Assembly: GCA_027475525.1 (NCBI GenBank)
Contig: JAMWFC010000025.1
Coordinates: 248,001-312,000, forward strand
DNA length: 64,000 nt
Origin: Macrolepiota albuminosa
Taxonomy: Eukaryota > Basidiomycota > Agaricomycetes > Agaricales > Agaricaceae
Direction of reading: 5' to 3'
Made by a program: the position numbers and the translations under genes. Below the pieces are notes generated by a model. It did not search any database. It was not told the origin of the DNA and was given only the letters and a program-made list of their open reading frames with translations. Every line of letters starts with the position of its first letter. Positions within the stretch are counted from its first letter, which is position 1. Shown here piece by piece: positions 11,061-23,600 of the stretch.

Positions 11061-12393
11061 TGATATATTAAAGTCTTGTAAGTACAAGTCAAGCCATGAT
11101 ATATTACAGCTTGTCGTTACAAGTACACGTGACATGACCATGCAGGACCAAATAGCATGCTTGCACACCGGCTGCTTTCCGACGCTCTGGCCAAATATAG
11201 GTGTTCCTTGTATGTCCGCCTGCTTACAGCGCGCCCTTCCCGCCACTTCTCACGTGCAGCGGTTCCTGGATCTCATTTCAGATCAGTCGATCTCATTCTA
11301 AATCTCTAGATGGTCACAGGGCACAGATCTTCGCAACATATGTATTCTTTGTTTTACAATGCAAATGACATGAGAAAATGACAAGCACAGCATTGGATGA
11401 TGATACAGATAGTAGTAGTGCTATGTAAGAGTTTCTCCGAATAGATGACAGACAGCGAGAATGATGCAAGAGAGAAATTGTATGAGTATTGTTATTATTA
11501 CCAACACTGAGGTGACTATGTATGCAAAAACTATACTTACTTGTGATAACTCTGCTTGTTTCTGGCATTCTGAGCAAGTCTTTGTTCTTCTGAAGTGTTG
11601 TATATTGGAGGCTGAGCCATGTATTTTCACAGATGGAGGGGGTCGGAGTAAAGATTAAAGCAAAATCATGAGCAGACTTGGGCACATATTTAGCTTCGTC
11701 TGACGAAAACTCAAAAACTCTGTTTAATTTAAAATTTCTGTCGGAATAGTTATTAGGGTACATGCACCACTCTGTAAGATTGGTTGGGACATGATACTTC
11801 AAGAGACCTATTCTCATGTCCATTGCAATACTGCAGTTGGCTATGCCCAACAACAGGTGGCTCTCGATCATATATAACATGTGAACAAAAATAGGCAGGC
11901 CTGAGCTCTCAGCTCAATATTGGCATCGGTGTGCCAAATAGAGACCAATATCATGTTGAACATCCTATGTCATAAAAACTTTTATGTTATTCTATGTTGT
12001 GAAAACTTCATGTTTTTCTAAACTATCATAAACAGTGGACATTACAATTGATAGTGACAACATTGCGATTCTCTAGCAACAATTTACGTATAATGCCAAC
12101 CAGAGAAAGATGAAATAATGCCGAGAGAGATAAAGTGCCTGAGATCGAATCAATCTTTGATGGATGTGTGCCATGATGGGGTGAGTGATGAGCCGAGGCA
12201 ATCGGAGTAGTCTGAGCATTGTCTACCACAACGTGAGCAGGTATTTGGACGTCGCCGGAGAGCAGGTCATCAACCGTGAGAAGGATTTCAGCTACACGTG
12301 AGGCTACAAGGCTTTCATATATCAGATCGGTCTTGTAGTTAGAAGCCATAATATATCATGCTTAGCTTCTAATCACAAGTGTGTGATATATCA
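11061..12393. mobile_element. 1.33-kb element with ~54-bp imperfect terminal inverted repeats
   Basis: This block interrupts the LINE coding region between its Cys-rich linker and RNase H. Its two ends are imperfect inverted repeats of about 54 bp, each starting TGATATAT(C/T)A and each containing a second copy of the same motif, ATGATATATTA, followed by GCTT. The body has normal CpG, whereas the LINE on both sides has nearly none, so it arrived after the host LINE had decayed. I see no clear target-site duplication and no transposase motif, so it is probably non-autonomous. Two minus-strand ORFs (107 and 188 codons) lie inside. A foldback or composite relic is an alternative. Confidence 0.55.
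12026..12349 (-). CDS. Orphan ORF inside the TIR element
   Basis: This is a 107-codon frame. Its start codon lies inside the right terminal inverted repeat, about 45 bp from the element end. The product begins MASNYKTDLIYESLVASRVA and contains a His/Ser-rich stretch (AHHSPHHGTHPSK) and a hydrophobic helix-like segment (LSLSALFHLSLVGIIRKLLL). I recognise no family. A second minus frame at 11314-11880 (188 codons) could be a separate ORF or an exon of the same gene. I found no convincing splice path joining them. It may not be expressed. Confidence 0.25.
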   Translation of the reverse strand: MASNYKTDLIYESLVASRVAEILLTVDDLLSGDVQIPAHVVVDNAQTTPIASAHHSPHHGTHPSKIDSISGTLSLSALFHLSLVGIIRKLLLENRNVVTINCNVHCL

Positions 12394-13745
12394 CCCTGCC
12401 AATATCTGGTGTGCTTATTCCACATCTATGTGGGTTTCTGCATCCCTTGTTTCTTGCCTCTTTACATTTATTGTACTTGCAGTTCTTCCTTGGTTTGTAG
12501 TTTGGATTTAGCATGCTGTTTATGTGTTTTATGAGGGCAAGTAAGTCTCCCACAGTTACTATGCTGTGGTGTTTTCTTTGGCATTTTGCAGCAGCTGTGT
12601 TATAGCCCTGGTATTCCATTCTGGTCAAGCCTGTGTGGTACCATATGGGCATGTCCATTCTTAGTTTCAGTGGTAGTTTTGTAGAGACTGGGATTACTCC
12701 ATACTTTTTTGCTATTTTCAGCATCTGTCTTATAAATGGTGGCAGGCCATCCTTATGTTCTCTTACATTTGTGGAGAGTGATTGTTCCTATATGCTCTGT
12801 CATTGTCTAGTTTTGACTTCCTTAGCAGGCTTGTTTCTATCAGCAAGTCTGCAATCTTTGCCCATGCCAGGCATGAGGCACTTGGGTCCAGATAGCATTT
12901 AGTTTTCATGAGCTCAATTGCTTGATTCCTTGTTTTCAGATCTAGAAGTTTCTTACCTCCTTGTTTGATTGGCCTGTTTAGGGTCTCAAGTCCTACTGTT
13001 GGGTGATCTATTTCTCTCCATACAAAGTCTCTAATAATCCTTATTAGTCTTTGCTCTATATCTGGAGGCATGCCTTGAACACATGTTCTATACTGTGCAA
13101 AATTTAGCCCTCCCTTGCAGGAGAGGCAAAGCTCCATTGTGGCAGCATATTCTGGAATCAACTTGGACTTGAACATGACCCTATTATAATCATGTGAACT
13201 GGTGTAAGATTTTAGTACTCTTAATCCAGATATAAGGGACTGCTTGAGTCTGATACTACCCACCTGCTAAGCTAGGAACCAAACCAGATGTTCAGCTTTC
13301 AGTTGCAGGGCACATGGTTTGCTGATGCCCAAGTGTGGATCTCCATGTGTTTCCACTCTACACCTTGCCTTTCAGCCTACCAACTTGCTCCTGGTCACAA
13401 TTGCCAGAGTCAGAGTTGTTTCAAGAGGCTTTTTCTGCAATCTGGCTCTGCCTCCCTACTACCAACTAATGCCACTGACTAGCCAATCAGGACAGTGATG
13501 GCCTGTCCTAATGGTTGGCTTGTTATCAGAACAATTTCTCTGCTCATCTCCTATCCTCTTGGTGCATTGCTGGATTTGAAGATAGAGCTTGAATCTATCC
13601 AGGACTACATAGCTACAATCCACTCTCAGTCTGCTGTATCAGACTAAACAACCAATGAGCTGATCCAGAATGCTACTGCTGATTGGATCCAACAACCAAC
13701 ATTCAGTGCCTTGCCAGATTGGCTCTGACACTTGTCATTAGCATT

Positions 13746-13787
13746 TCACCACCTGCCACCACCTGCCACCACCTGCTACCAGTATTT
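13746..13787 (+). repeat. Decanucleotide minisatellite
   Basis: A 10-bp unit (CACCACCTGC with small variation) is repeated about four times in direct array inside the CpG-free region. It has no open coding frame. Confidence 0.6.
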
Positions 13788-14222
13788 TGCCACTTCAAGC
13801 TAGCACCTACCCCAGTGCCATCCTGATACCCATGCAATACACTGCATAAACCTGACCACTCCAAGGTCTTGAGCCCTGCTCTGTGTTCAATACTTAGCTA
13901 GTAGATAGTGATTTGTTATAGTAGTTTTGATATTGCCTAACTATTGCCTAAATACTGCCCTGATCACCTGTGTTATCTGTCTTCATTGTCTAGCTTGTCC
14001 AATCTAATATTACATCTTTCCTTGCTATTTTATGTCTTCTCCAAAGTCTCTTCTTAAGTCCTCTGTGAATCCCTCAAAATTTTTTCCAGTCTTCTCTCTA
14101 TTTTGTTGATTCCATTTAGCTTTGTTCAACTTTCTTTGGCTCTACACTATTCTAGGACTCACTGTACTTGTTTTGTATAAGTCAAGACTATTGTACCAGT
14201 CTCAAGAAGTTATCCAATTTTT

Positions 14223-14426
14223 TTAAAGAACTCTAGACTTTGTCCATGAGTTCTGTAAGTTCAGGAATAGTCCTTGAAGACATTGAAGAATAATTCTTTG
14301 ATTTCCTCCCCCCCAAGCTTCATGCTTGTCGGGTGTTGCAAAACTAAACCATTTGCATCTTTTGGCTCTATGATCTTTCTTGCCGCACCCAGAACATTCA
14401 TGTTTGTGATCATGTGCAAAATTCAA
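14223..14426 (-). pseudogene. gag-like CCHC zinc-knuckle fragment
   Basis: A 67-codon minus frame contains CSGCGKKDHRAKRC, a CX2CX4HX4C zinc knuckle typical of retrotransposon Gag or ORF1 proteins, preceded by NFAHDHKHE. Nothing else of a gag gene is intact around it. It may belong to the neighbouring LINE or to a separate LTR element. Confidence 0.55.
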
Positions 14427-14687
14427 CAGCCTCTCGATTTCTGCCAGTCGGTGCAGACTTCCTTCTTGTCTGGGTTAACGTTGATGAGACGGCTGTTCCT
14501 CTTCCTGGAGACATACTTAGGCCTTCTGCCTGCTCAACAGATCTTATTTTAAACTCAGATTGATCTTATCACATATCTAATCCGGAAATTTTTTGAGCTG
14601 GACAAAAATGGATCAATGGAATCCAGAATTCACGCTACTTATGACTTGCGCCTCTCAATAGTAACAGGACGTTTCGCGTCTTGAAGC

Positions 14688-16115
<1,428 letters not shown>

Positions 16116-16743
16116 AAACACGGGCCGTTAAAGTGCTACTTTATTGCTATCTATCGTGAGTATGTATATCATTAATGTAGAGTGGAATACTTTGAATGAC
16201 TTCCTTATCCATGAATTTAATGGTCGTAATAGAATGTCTACATGTCGCTACCGCCATAATCCACTTATCGCCTCGGACCTGTAGATTGAGGATACACTTG
16301 ATATTCATGTGCCTCTAAAAGATCATTAGTCGTCTTCAGTAACTGTCGCACATTCCCACTTTCACATATTGGGTGCCATGAGCAACTATGCGGAATTTGT
16401 TGATGTAATAAGAGGAAAATGTAAGGCTGTGATTCCATAAGGATATGATAAATGTCATCATTATACAGAGTGAAGGATCCTCTAACGTTAGTCGTAGTAC
16501 ATATATTGCGTATGTATCACGTACACCTCATAGGAGTCTATACTCCCTATGAGTGCTTCAAAGCATGGTCAACCCAAAACGTAAGCATTTGTATTGTATT
16601 TAGACCCAGATCAAGAGGGCGGGTCGAAGTTCCGTCCACTTTCATGAGAGTAGATTCAAAGGCGTATGTAGTGTAGGCCATCGTCCCAGCTAGAAAGGAG
16701 GAAACGATCAGCTTTTATAATCCATTTAAAGGCGATGGGAATG
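16116..16743. other. Convergent intergenic region
   Basis: These 628 bp lie between the stop codons of MET2 and the next, minus-strand gene. They hold both 3' ends. No ORF or repeat is recognisable. A small inverted repeat, TATGAGGAG/CTCCTATGAG-like, occurs around 16525-16555 and could be a 3' processing hairpin. Confidence 0.35.
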
Positions 16744-17737
16744 TTAACCGGGGTTGAGTTCACCAAAGGCCCATCGAATATAGTTGGTGACAGCGAAGAA
16801 ACGCCCGCGACCTTTGCAAGTATCATTGATCTGGAGTATCTCATTAATTGGCATGATAGATAAAGCCAAGTTGAAACTGACCACAGCCCAAAGTGTCTGA
16901 TACATACTCGATGGCTTGTTGAGTTGATTTCCATTTGCGTTTTCAAGCTGAACTGCATAAGACACGAGAAAAAAAGGCGCCCAGATAGGTTACATACCCA
17001 ACGCGGATCAGTAAAGTCCATCATGTCTTGGATGCCAAAATCCTCTGGAGAAACCGAGAATACAAAAAAAGGGAAAGGACGATCGGGAGTTCCATGCTGA
17101 GAACGGAAATCGGGTTAGTTGTAAATGGTCTACTGTAGATATTTGCATACTAGAGCGAAAATGTCCCATCGCGCATGGTGCGCGGTACAAAGGTTTGAAA
17201 CCTCCTTAAAGCGAAGAGCAGTTGCTTGTGGAGAGTTGAGAGCATAGTTGCCAATGGCGCGCAAAGACTCCGAGACGGTGTCTAGGACATAGTCCTGCAT
17301 AAGGGCCACAAACTTTTGCTCGTTGTCGATGCTCTTAAGGAACATGATATCTTCTGTCTCGAAAGTGACATAACGGGGACTGGCGAGTCGCAAGGGGCAG
17401 TCTTTGTCAACGTAATCAGCAGTGTTGAATTCGACAGGTTGCATAGATGAGAAGTCTGGAAATGGACCCTGCTTTATTGGACTGCAGAAAAGAAATAAAG
17501 AAACCCACAGTTCTTCGCCAGGCTAATGAATTTGATGTTGGGGCTGCGCTCTATTTCCCTGAGGGACCTGGTACCGCGAGGCCTTTGAAGCTCAGGGTAT
17601 TCAGGCCATGCTAATGCTCTCATTTGTGACGCCGTCGTAAAATACAAGGTCGAAGACTTGCGAAACGTTGGAAGGCAGACACCCGAGAGATATTCCTTGA
17701 CCGTAAAGAGCGTTTTGCTGTCGGTATCGGCTGCCAT
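16744..17737 (-). CDS. Hypothetical protein, 254 aa, five exons
   Basis: I do not recognise the family. Five exons (17737-17509, 17455-17151, 17096-16998, 16952-16908, 16830-16744) splice in phase with canonical borders and 45-77 bp introns to 254 aa, so it is very likely a real gene. Notable segments are MRALAWPEYPELQRPRGTR, SPRYVTFETEDIMFLKSIDN, a helical stretch VALMQDYVLDTVSESLRAIG, and HHARWDIFALHGTPDRPFPF. The end is RFFAVTNYIRWAFGELNPG. There is no signal peptide and no transmembrane helix. It is convergent with MET2. Its upstream side is a presumed promoter of a few hundred bp before a LINE. Confidence 0.7.
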
Positions 17738-18504
17738 TAGAACACAAAGAAAAACTGAAAGAATTCAAAAGAAATAGGATGGTGAAATCTTGGCAGGCCT
17801 TTTGTCGGAGCCCTATATACGAGACGACAAAGCGATTGGACCATCGGGGCCATCTCCATTGCGGACACCGCAAGGTCCTTCCATTGTTTCCATTGTTATT
17901 TTTAGTCTGACTCCACAAGATCAGAGTGGCCAGCTCCAGTTTTCTGGATCAAGATCTCGTCAGCAGGAGGGAGCATACGCAACACTGCTCAGCCCCTTGC
18001 AAGCCTTTGGCCCAGGTTCGTTGCAATGATTCCGCCGTCGGAATCAGTCTTGGTGTTTGCTGAATGCAGCACCTAGTCAGACGACTCGATAACTTGTTAG
18101 GTACTAGGACTTGCACATACTACTAGTATGTACCAGCAATGAGCATCCAGTCAAGGTATACGCGACATGGCATATGATCACGTGATAAGTATTAATTGTG
18201 AAAGCTCTCTTTCCAACCACATCCCAACGAATATGATGGCATTTTCAGCCGCTGTGACAGGGACCTTACTTCTCACAACGTGAGTACGAAGATCCAGGCG
18301 AGAGTTCTAGGAAAAGAATCGACTTAGCAAAGATGGCAGTCAAGTTTCTCACCTCTACATTCCCAGTGATTTTCATATGTAATATGTTCGATGCATCCAA
18401 CTCAAATTCCCTCGTGAACTGCGCTTAGCCCGGTCAGTTCTTCAAGGCTACTCTATCCCAAGACAGACAGTAAATCATACAAGGAACAAAAGTACTGCGC
18501 TTCT
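17738..18504. other. Intergenic region upstream of the hypothetical gene
   Basis: This is the presumed promoter of the minus-strand gene ending at 16744. Near 18333 is a 31-codon plus frame with a hydrophobic start (MAVKFLTSTFPVIF). It may be the remnant of a gene start cut off by the LINE at 18505, but this is weak. Nothing else was seen. Confidence 0.35.
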
Positions 18505-19871
18505 TTTTTTTTTTTGGTGTAGCGTTTGGTGTGGCACCGTGACCGACGCCAAAGTCGTCTCCACGGCGCTCGCTGTTGTCACAGGGGGAGATCACCCCAT
18601 GTCTGTTGTCGGGTATACACCGCCAGGGAAATGCATTACGCACGCAGTGTGGGACTCGGTGTCATCCACCCGTGGCATCACGCTCCTATCCAACTCCTTC
18701 CTCGTCCCCTACTCCATAGCCACACGGGTGGTCCATAACCACTAAAACCCCGGTTGTTTCCGTCCAGTCGTCCAGAAGTCTATGCTCATTTCTGAGGATC
18801 CCTCTCCAGGTTGTGATGACTAGCTTCTTGCGGAGGGCTTTTTTACCGTACTTGAGATTCGTTAGGCTCCTGTCCAATGATAGCCTCTCATTTATGGACG
18901 AATACCACCTGTTAGGGATCTCAGCACAGGAGAAGGGGCATTCTTGTTCGCGATCACTCGTTCGCATCTTAGCTTCCAGATCAAGTGAGCGGCTTCGATC
19001 ATTAGGATTCTGTAGCGTCTCGACTTTCCTGCGTCTGGTTTCCCTTTCTTATCACGGAAACCGGCCAGAGGCGCTGCTAGCACAGGACGGGGGCGAACCA
19101 TTCGCCTTCGTAGTTCTTTTCCCACAGAGTCCTTGCGGCCTCCCATATCTCACTTTGGCCGGGGGTCTCGCACTTAGTTAGGATGTGGTCCATAGTTTCC
19201 AATGTATTACAGTGGCTGCATTCCGCCCGGCTTTGTTGTTCGAGGTTGTAGGAGGGCCTCAGCCACTTATTCCCCACCATATACGCGTCGTGCGCTGTCA
19301 TCCATAGGAAAAAACGCGCCTGTCGTGAGAAATCCTTGCTGCGGATTCTCTTCCAGAACATTTCTGACGTGGGGCGCGGCCCGAAGATTTCTTCGGCGCA
19401 ATCTTTCATGTGGTCCACTATCGACTCTGTGCGCGTCCTTTGTGTGGACTTGACCGCTCGCATTCTTTTCTCAATGGTTCGGTAGGCTAGAGCTTGGGTC
19501 ATGGCATTGAGTTTTGCCCCCGAGACGTTTAGTAGGGGGTCGAGCTCGGAGCTGATCTCGGTCTGGGGGGTGTTCACTGCTTCACCGGCTAGTTTATCTG
19601 CCCCTTCGTTTCTTTCGTGGCCTCTGTGGCCTTTGACCCATTTCACTTTCGTCACAGTATGTCGCTTCCTCGCCCTATCGACTGCTAGCTTCGTTAGGAG
19701 AGGGTTGGCCGTCGTTAGATAGCCACTGTCCTCGTTCTTTCTCATATTCTTTGTGATCGCATTTATCACGTATTTCGAGTCGAGCTCGATATATAAATTC
19801 CCGTCCTGGGGAGCACGTTCAGTTGCCTCTTTGAAGGCGAGCAGCTCGCCCGTCTGGTTTGATTGGGTCAT
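18505..19871 (-). mobile_element. Young LINE 3' end with poly(A)
   Basis: On the minus strand the RNase H-like domain has GELLAF, YIELDSKYV and VKGHRGHERNEGADKLAGEA. It is followed by the zinc-binding tail AECSHCNTLETMDHILTKC and the C-terminal region ending in NRWYSSINERLSLDRSLTN and TGVLVVMDHPCGYG. The stop is at 18686. A run of T on the plus strand at about 18507-18517 is the poly(A) tail, after a roughly 170-bp 3' UTR. The 5' end is cut inside RNase H (the first catalytic Asp is missing), as expected of aborted target-primed reverse transcription. One frameshift occurs near 19080. It is CpG-rich, unlike the 9.5-13.3 kb LINE, so it is a more recent insertion. Confidence 0.85.
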
Positions 19872-19934
19872 ACTCCCTTTGCTCGTAAGACAATAAAATT
19901 TTTCTTCTGGACTATGTACGCTGCATGCAGATCA

Positions 19935-20147
19935 CACTCGTCGACACTCATCTGTAGGCATGTGTGCTATGTTGAAAACAACAATGTAATATATCCCATC
20001 CCATCAAGCGCTTCCGCTCTCATCAGGGTGTAAATATTGTACACTCGTCGACACTCATCTCCAGGCAGATGTGCTATGTTGAAGACGACGATGTTAGATT
20101 TTGTATCCCATCCCATCAAGCGCTTGCGCTCTCATCAGGGTGTAAAC
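19935..20147 (+). repeat. Tandem duplication, 107-bp unit
   Basis: Two direct copies, beginning CACTCGTCGACACTCATCT at 19935 and again at 20042, run through CCCATCCCATCAAGCGCTT to CTCATCAGGGTGTAAA. They differ by scattered substitutions and a short insertion. They lie between the LINE and the 3' end of the dynein gene and have no coding frame. Confidence 0.8.
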
Positions 20148-20652
20148 AAGAGAAGAGTTTCCAAAAATTACTGTAAGCCGAAACTTACAGATGGGTTCGG
20201 ATGTATAATTTGCAATCAGCAAAAAACTGTGTCTCGGTAAAAACCTCACTGACGACAGTACATGCCCGAGCACAAGAGATAAAGAATTCAACTGTGAATG
20301 TAGCATCTATATTAGGGGCACGATTTGGCGTACGGACCATTTAAGTAGCCACGTGATTATATTGACTTCATTTCAGGCTGATGTGAAGAAGACTTGGTCT
20401 CAGAGGCTTGTTCAAGTATTTGACTTGCTGTCACTAGTCACGTCTCGTATAATTGCAAAATATCAATCTGACCCATTAGAAACCATTTAAGATAGATTGA
20501 GACGGTCAATTGAAGGATTAATTGGTTATTAATGAGAGTAATACATCGTGCGTAAAGCCGGAATGCAAAACATAAGATCATATGAATGAATGACTAAGGG
20601 TATTCGGTATGTGATGGATCATAAAAAGAGTGTGAAATATGTGATAAAACAA

Positions 20653-23600
20653 TTAGAATCTCCGCGCAGGTCCTACAAGTCCCTCTATAGACTGATGCTC
20701 AAGATCATTCCTTGCCTTCAGGATTGCCGCATGCATCTCCTTCATCGCGTTTCCAAGCTTGACTCCAAATCTGCTCAGAATATCCCGCTGCCAAGCATCG
20801 TACTTGGCATTGACTCTTGCTTGCACTTGCTCATAGTCGATGACGCAGACACCAAAGGATTTCTGAGTATCAGAAGTATCGAACGTTGAGCGAGCTTTCT
20901 TGATTTCCGTCAAGAGCTGTTGCCAGTTGGCAAGCGAGTCACCCAGCCGATTAAAGACGTATTCGGCTTCCAGGTCCCATAGAGACTGAAATTGCAGCCA
21001 TTTCGCAACGTAATCCCTGAGTTGCTGTACTTTGATCTCGATCAAAGAGAATGGTCGCTCGAGTGTGTTGTCCGTGAAGCGGGTAAGCTAATTTGTTAGA
21101 TTAAGAGATGGTAAATTGAATCAAGGCAATGATACAGACCAATGAAGTATAGTTTGTCTCTGCGACAGTTGCCTCCTGCATCTGTAGGCCAATTTCGTAT
21201 CGTGAACTCTGAATCCGGCGCAAACGGCAGACAACGCCTATCATTCGGATATATCAGTTAAAGAACGAAATGGAAAGTTGGAAATCATACCAAGCCAATC
21301 ATGAAGCTGTTTGATCCAACTAGAGCGAGCATACTCTATCGGCGGATCCAAAAATATGACTTGATTTTGTATCCGTATCTCATGAACAATCGGCTTCAGA
21401 GTCATATTTACCTCTAAGAACTTTGATAACCATCAGCACATTTTCTCCTGGGTACTACGCAAAGGTCACCAACCTTCTCCTCTTTCAGCCGCTTGTCACC
21501 ACGCCGTTTATTCGTGATATCGCGCAAGTCACGACGGATGTCACCGTCATCGTCGAACTCGGCAGACCACACATGGATAATTTGGGTAAGGCGCTGCAAC
21601 AGGACGCCTTCAATTTTCTTGTCCAAATCGGCCACCCAATGCTCAAGGTTGGCATAGCCTTCCAAGTTTAGTCGATCAATCTGTAAGTGCAGGTGGGCTT
21701 GAGTGGGGATGCATCAAGTACGCCGATAGGTTGGCCTTACAGCAGCTTGGACCTTCGCAAGAAGCTCAGAGAATGCTTCGGTCGTGTATGAGCACGTTGC
21801 AAGCTCTTCGACAGCGCGCGTGATATCTTTGTAAAGGTCGATAACATTGTTAGTCTTATCCTACAAGTGTATATCAATAAGTCATCAGCAGAGCCAAGTA
21901 TATGGATCCCGACCTGGAGAACCGACACGACACTAGCAAACTCCCGAACGAACTGTATATGGCGATTATCCCGCCCATCGACACCTGACACATAACGCCC
22001 CGTGTCGTACTGATGAACAAAGTAATCCCAACGAATGTTCATGCCTAGACCGAGTCGAATCAGCTCCGTTCCTGCTGATCGCAATGTACAAATCAACACA
22101 CCTTTCGCAATCATCCTCTGAGACTCATTTCTATACTCAGCAACCAACCACTCAATGCCCTTGTTTTTTTCCACCAAATCCAGGGTCTGCCCATACGTCC
22201 TAACCGTCTCCATCAAACTTACAGCATGGGAATACACCCTCTTGGCATCCTTCGCCAAATTTGCAATTCCATGTGGAACCTGGAAATTCAACCACAACAG
22301 ATTCCGGACCTCCTTGAACAGAGTAATGATCTGCGGATCAAAGTTGACCGCCAGTTGAAATCCTCCTCCGCGCAGTCTTACAATCTCAAAGAGGCACCCG
22401 TCAACGTCCATATTTCGCCGTCCAATATCGTGTCGCCATGCATCAAATACAGGCTGCGTGTCGAGCTTCTTGCGGAAAGCGGTACTCTCGGTCTGGAGTT
22501 TTTGCCCTTCCGCGTAGAGCTCCCAGCCTTTACCTAGCACGTCCTCGACGCGCTTCATGTAAGTAAGTAACTGGCGCTCGATTTGCCGCGCCCAGATGAT
22601 CGTTCCTGCGATTGGTGGAAGATCGCGCATTTGAGACATGTGGTACGCCTCTGAAAATCGATATTGAGTTTTGAACTAAATCCAATAGTGAGTAACGTGT
22701 ATTCGAGGGAGATGTGAGAGCGCTACTTTATCGTGCAAATGTTTGATATCTTCCTTGACCGAATCAATAAGCTGTGTCTGGTATTCTTGAATGGCACCAC
22801 GGATCTAAGCACCTATTATACAGCAAAAGTAGGTTATCAACAATCGGAACATACCTTCGGCCGTACAAATAATGCGTTGAACTTTGAGAACACCCTGAAC
22901 ATCTCATGAGCATTTCTAGCTGTCCCAAGTCTGTCCCTCAATCTTGCAATAATCTGGTTTTCAACACGTGAGACCCGCTCATTGTATGCATTCTCTGCCG
23001 CCACCCAAATCTCCGTCCCCTCTGTCGGGAATAAGCAGATTGTTACCGTGTCAGCTCATACAGATACTCACCAACTGTGACATCCAACACATCGATCCTT
23101 TTGATGACTTCATACGCCTCCTTAACCTCCTCTTCCATATCCATACCACCCACATCCATTCCAACACCACCAAGTCCCTTCGTCGGTCCCGTCATCACGG
23201 CCAGTTGTTCATGCTGCTTCCGCCAATCCCTTAGATACCGTGTCCGCTCCTGTAGCTTGGCATGGGCAGGAGTAACTTTAATTGGAATAAACCTCTCTCC
23301 ACGCCTCTTAATCGCCTCGCGCGCGATACTCGTGAACTCCTTAATGAGATCATCCCATGTCTGGAAATTATTCATCGTCTGCGCGAGTAGACGATCAAAT
23401 GTCTCGTATGGAGTGTATGCTAGACGGTGAGAAGTAAGAATGCGCAAGAGCTGATCGTTGAAATCGCGCGATATGGCCTCGACAAACGAAAGTGCTCGAC
23501 GGATCGGGTACGGCGAGAGCTTGAGCTTACGGTTGATGTGTCCAAAGATTAGGGTGAGAGATTCTTGAATTTTGTCGAGGTCGGTGGCGGAAAGAAGCTC

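Larger units (their letters stand above)
9490..13270 (-). mobile_element. Old LINE (non-LTR) retrotransposon, 5'-truncated
   Basis: On the minus strand this reads as the C-terminal half of an agaricomycete LINE polyprotein. The post-RT region has LNRPIKQGGKKLLDLKTRN (about 12.9-13.0 kb). A Cys-rich linker with NPNYKPRK and CKEARNKGCRNPHRC follows (about 12.4-12.5 kb). Then comes an RNase H domain with GEALAI, ILSDSKV and KVKGHSSIIGNEEADKL (about 10.39-10.63 kb). Last is the zinc-binding tail CQICGITEDLDYALTKCKVTG (about 10.0 kb). Frames are broken by stops. The polymerase core and 5' end are missing. A 1.33-kb inserted element (11061-12393) separates the Cys-rich linker from RNase H. The LINE parts are almost without CpG, unlike the insert, so the LINE is old. 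Confidence 0.85.
13271..14640. repeat. CpG-free repeat-derived region between LINE and MET2
   Basis: This AT-rich stretch has no intact ORF, and from the LINE through to about 14329 it contains no CpG at all. It has the look of an old LTR or LINE relic but I cannot name it. It includes a short minisatellite at 13746-13787 and, at its right end, a fragment of a CCHC zinc-knuckle protein. It stops about 50 bp before the MET2 start. Confidence 0.4.

Noticed and set aside
11314..11880. 188-codon minus ORF as a defined gene
   Set aside because: No family recognised and no clear link to the ORF at 12026-12349; kept only as part of the TIR element description.
13746..13787. CRISPR-like or zinc-finger-like repeat
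   Set aside because: Ten-base direct repeats without spacers and without an open frame; an ordinary minisatellite in a eukaryotic genome.
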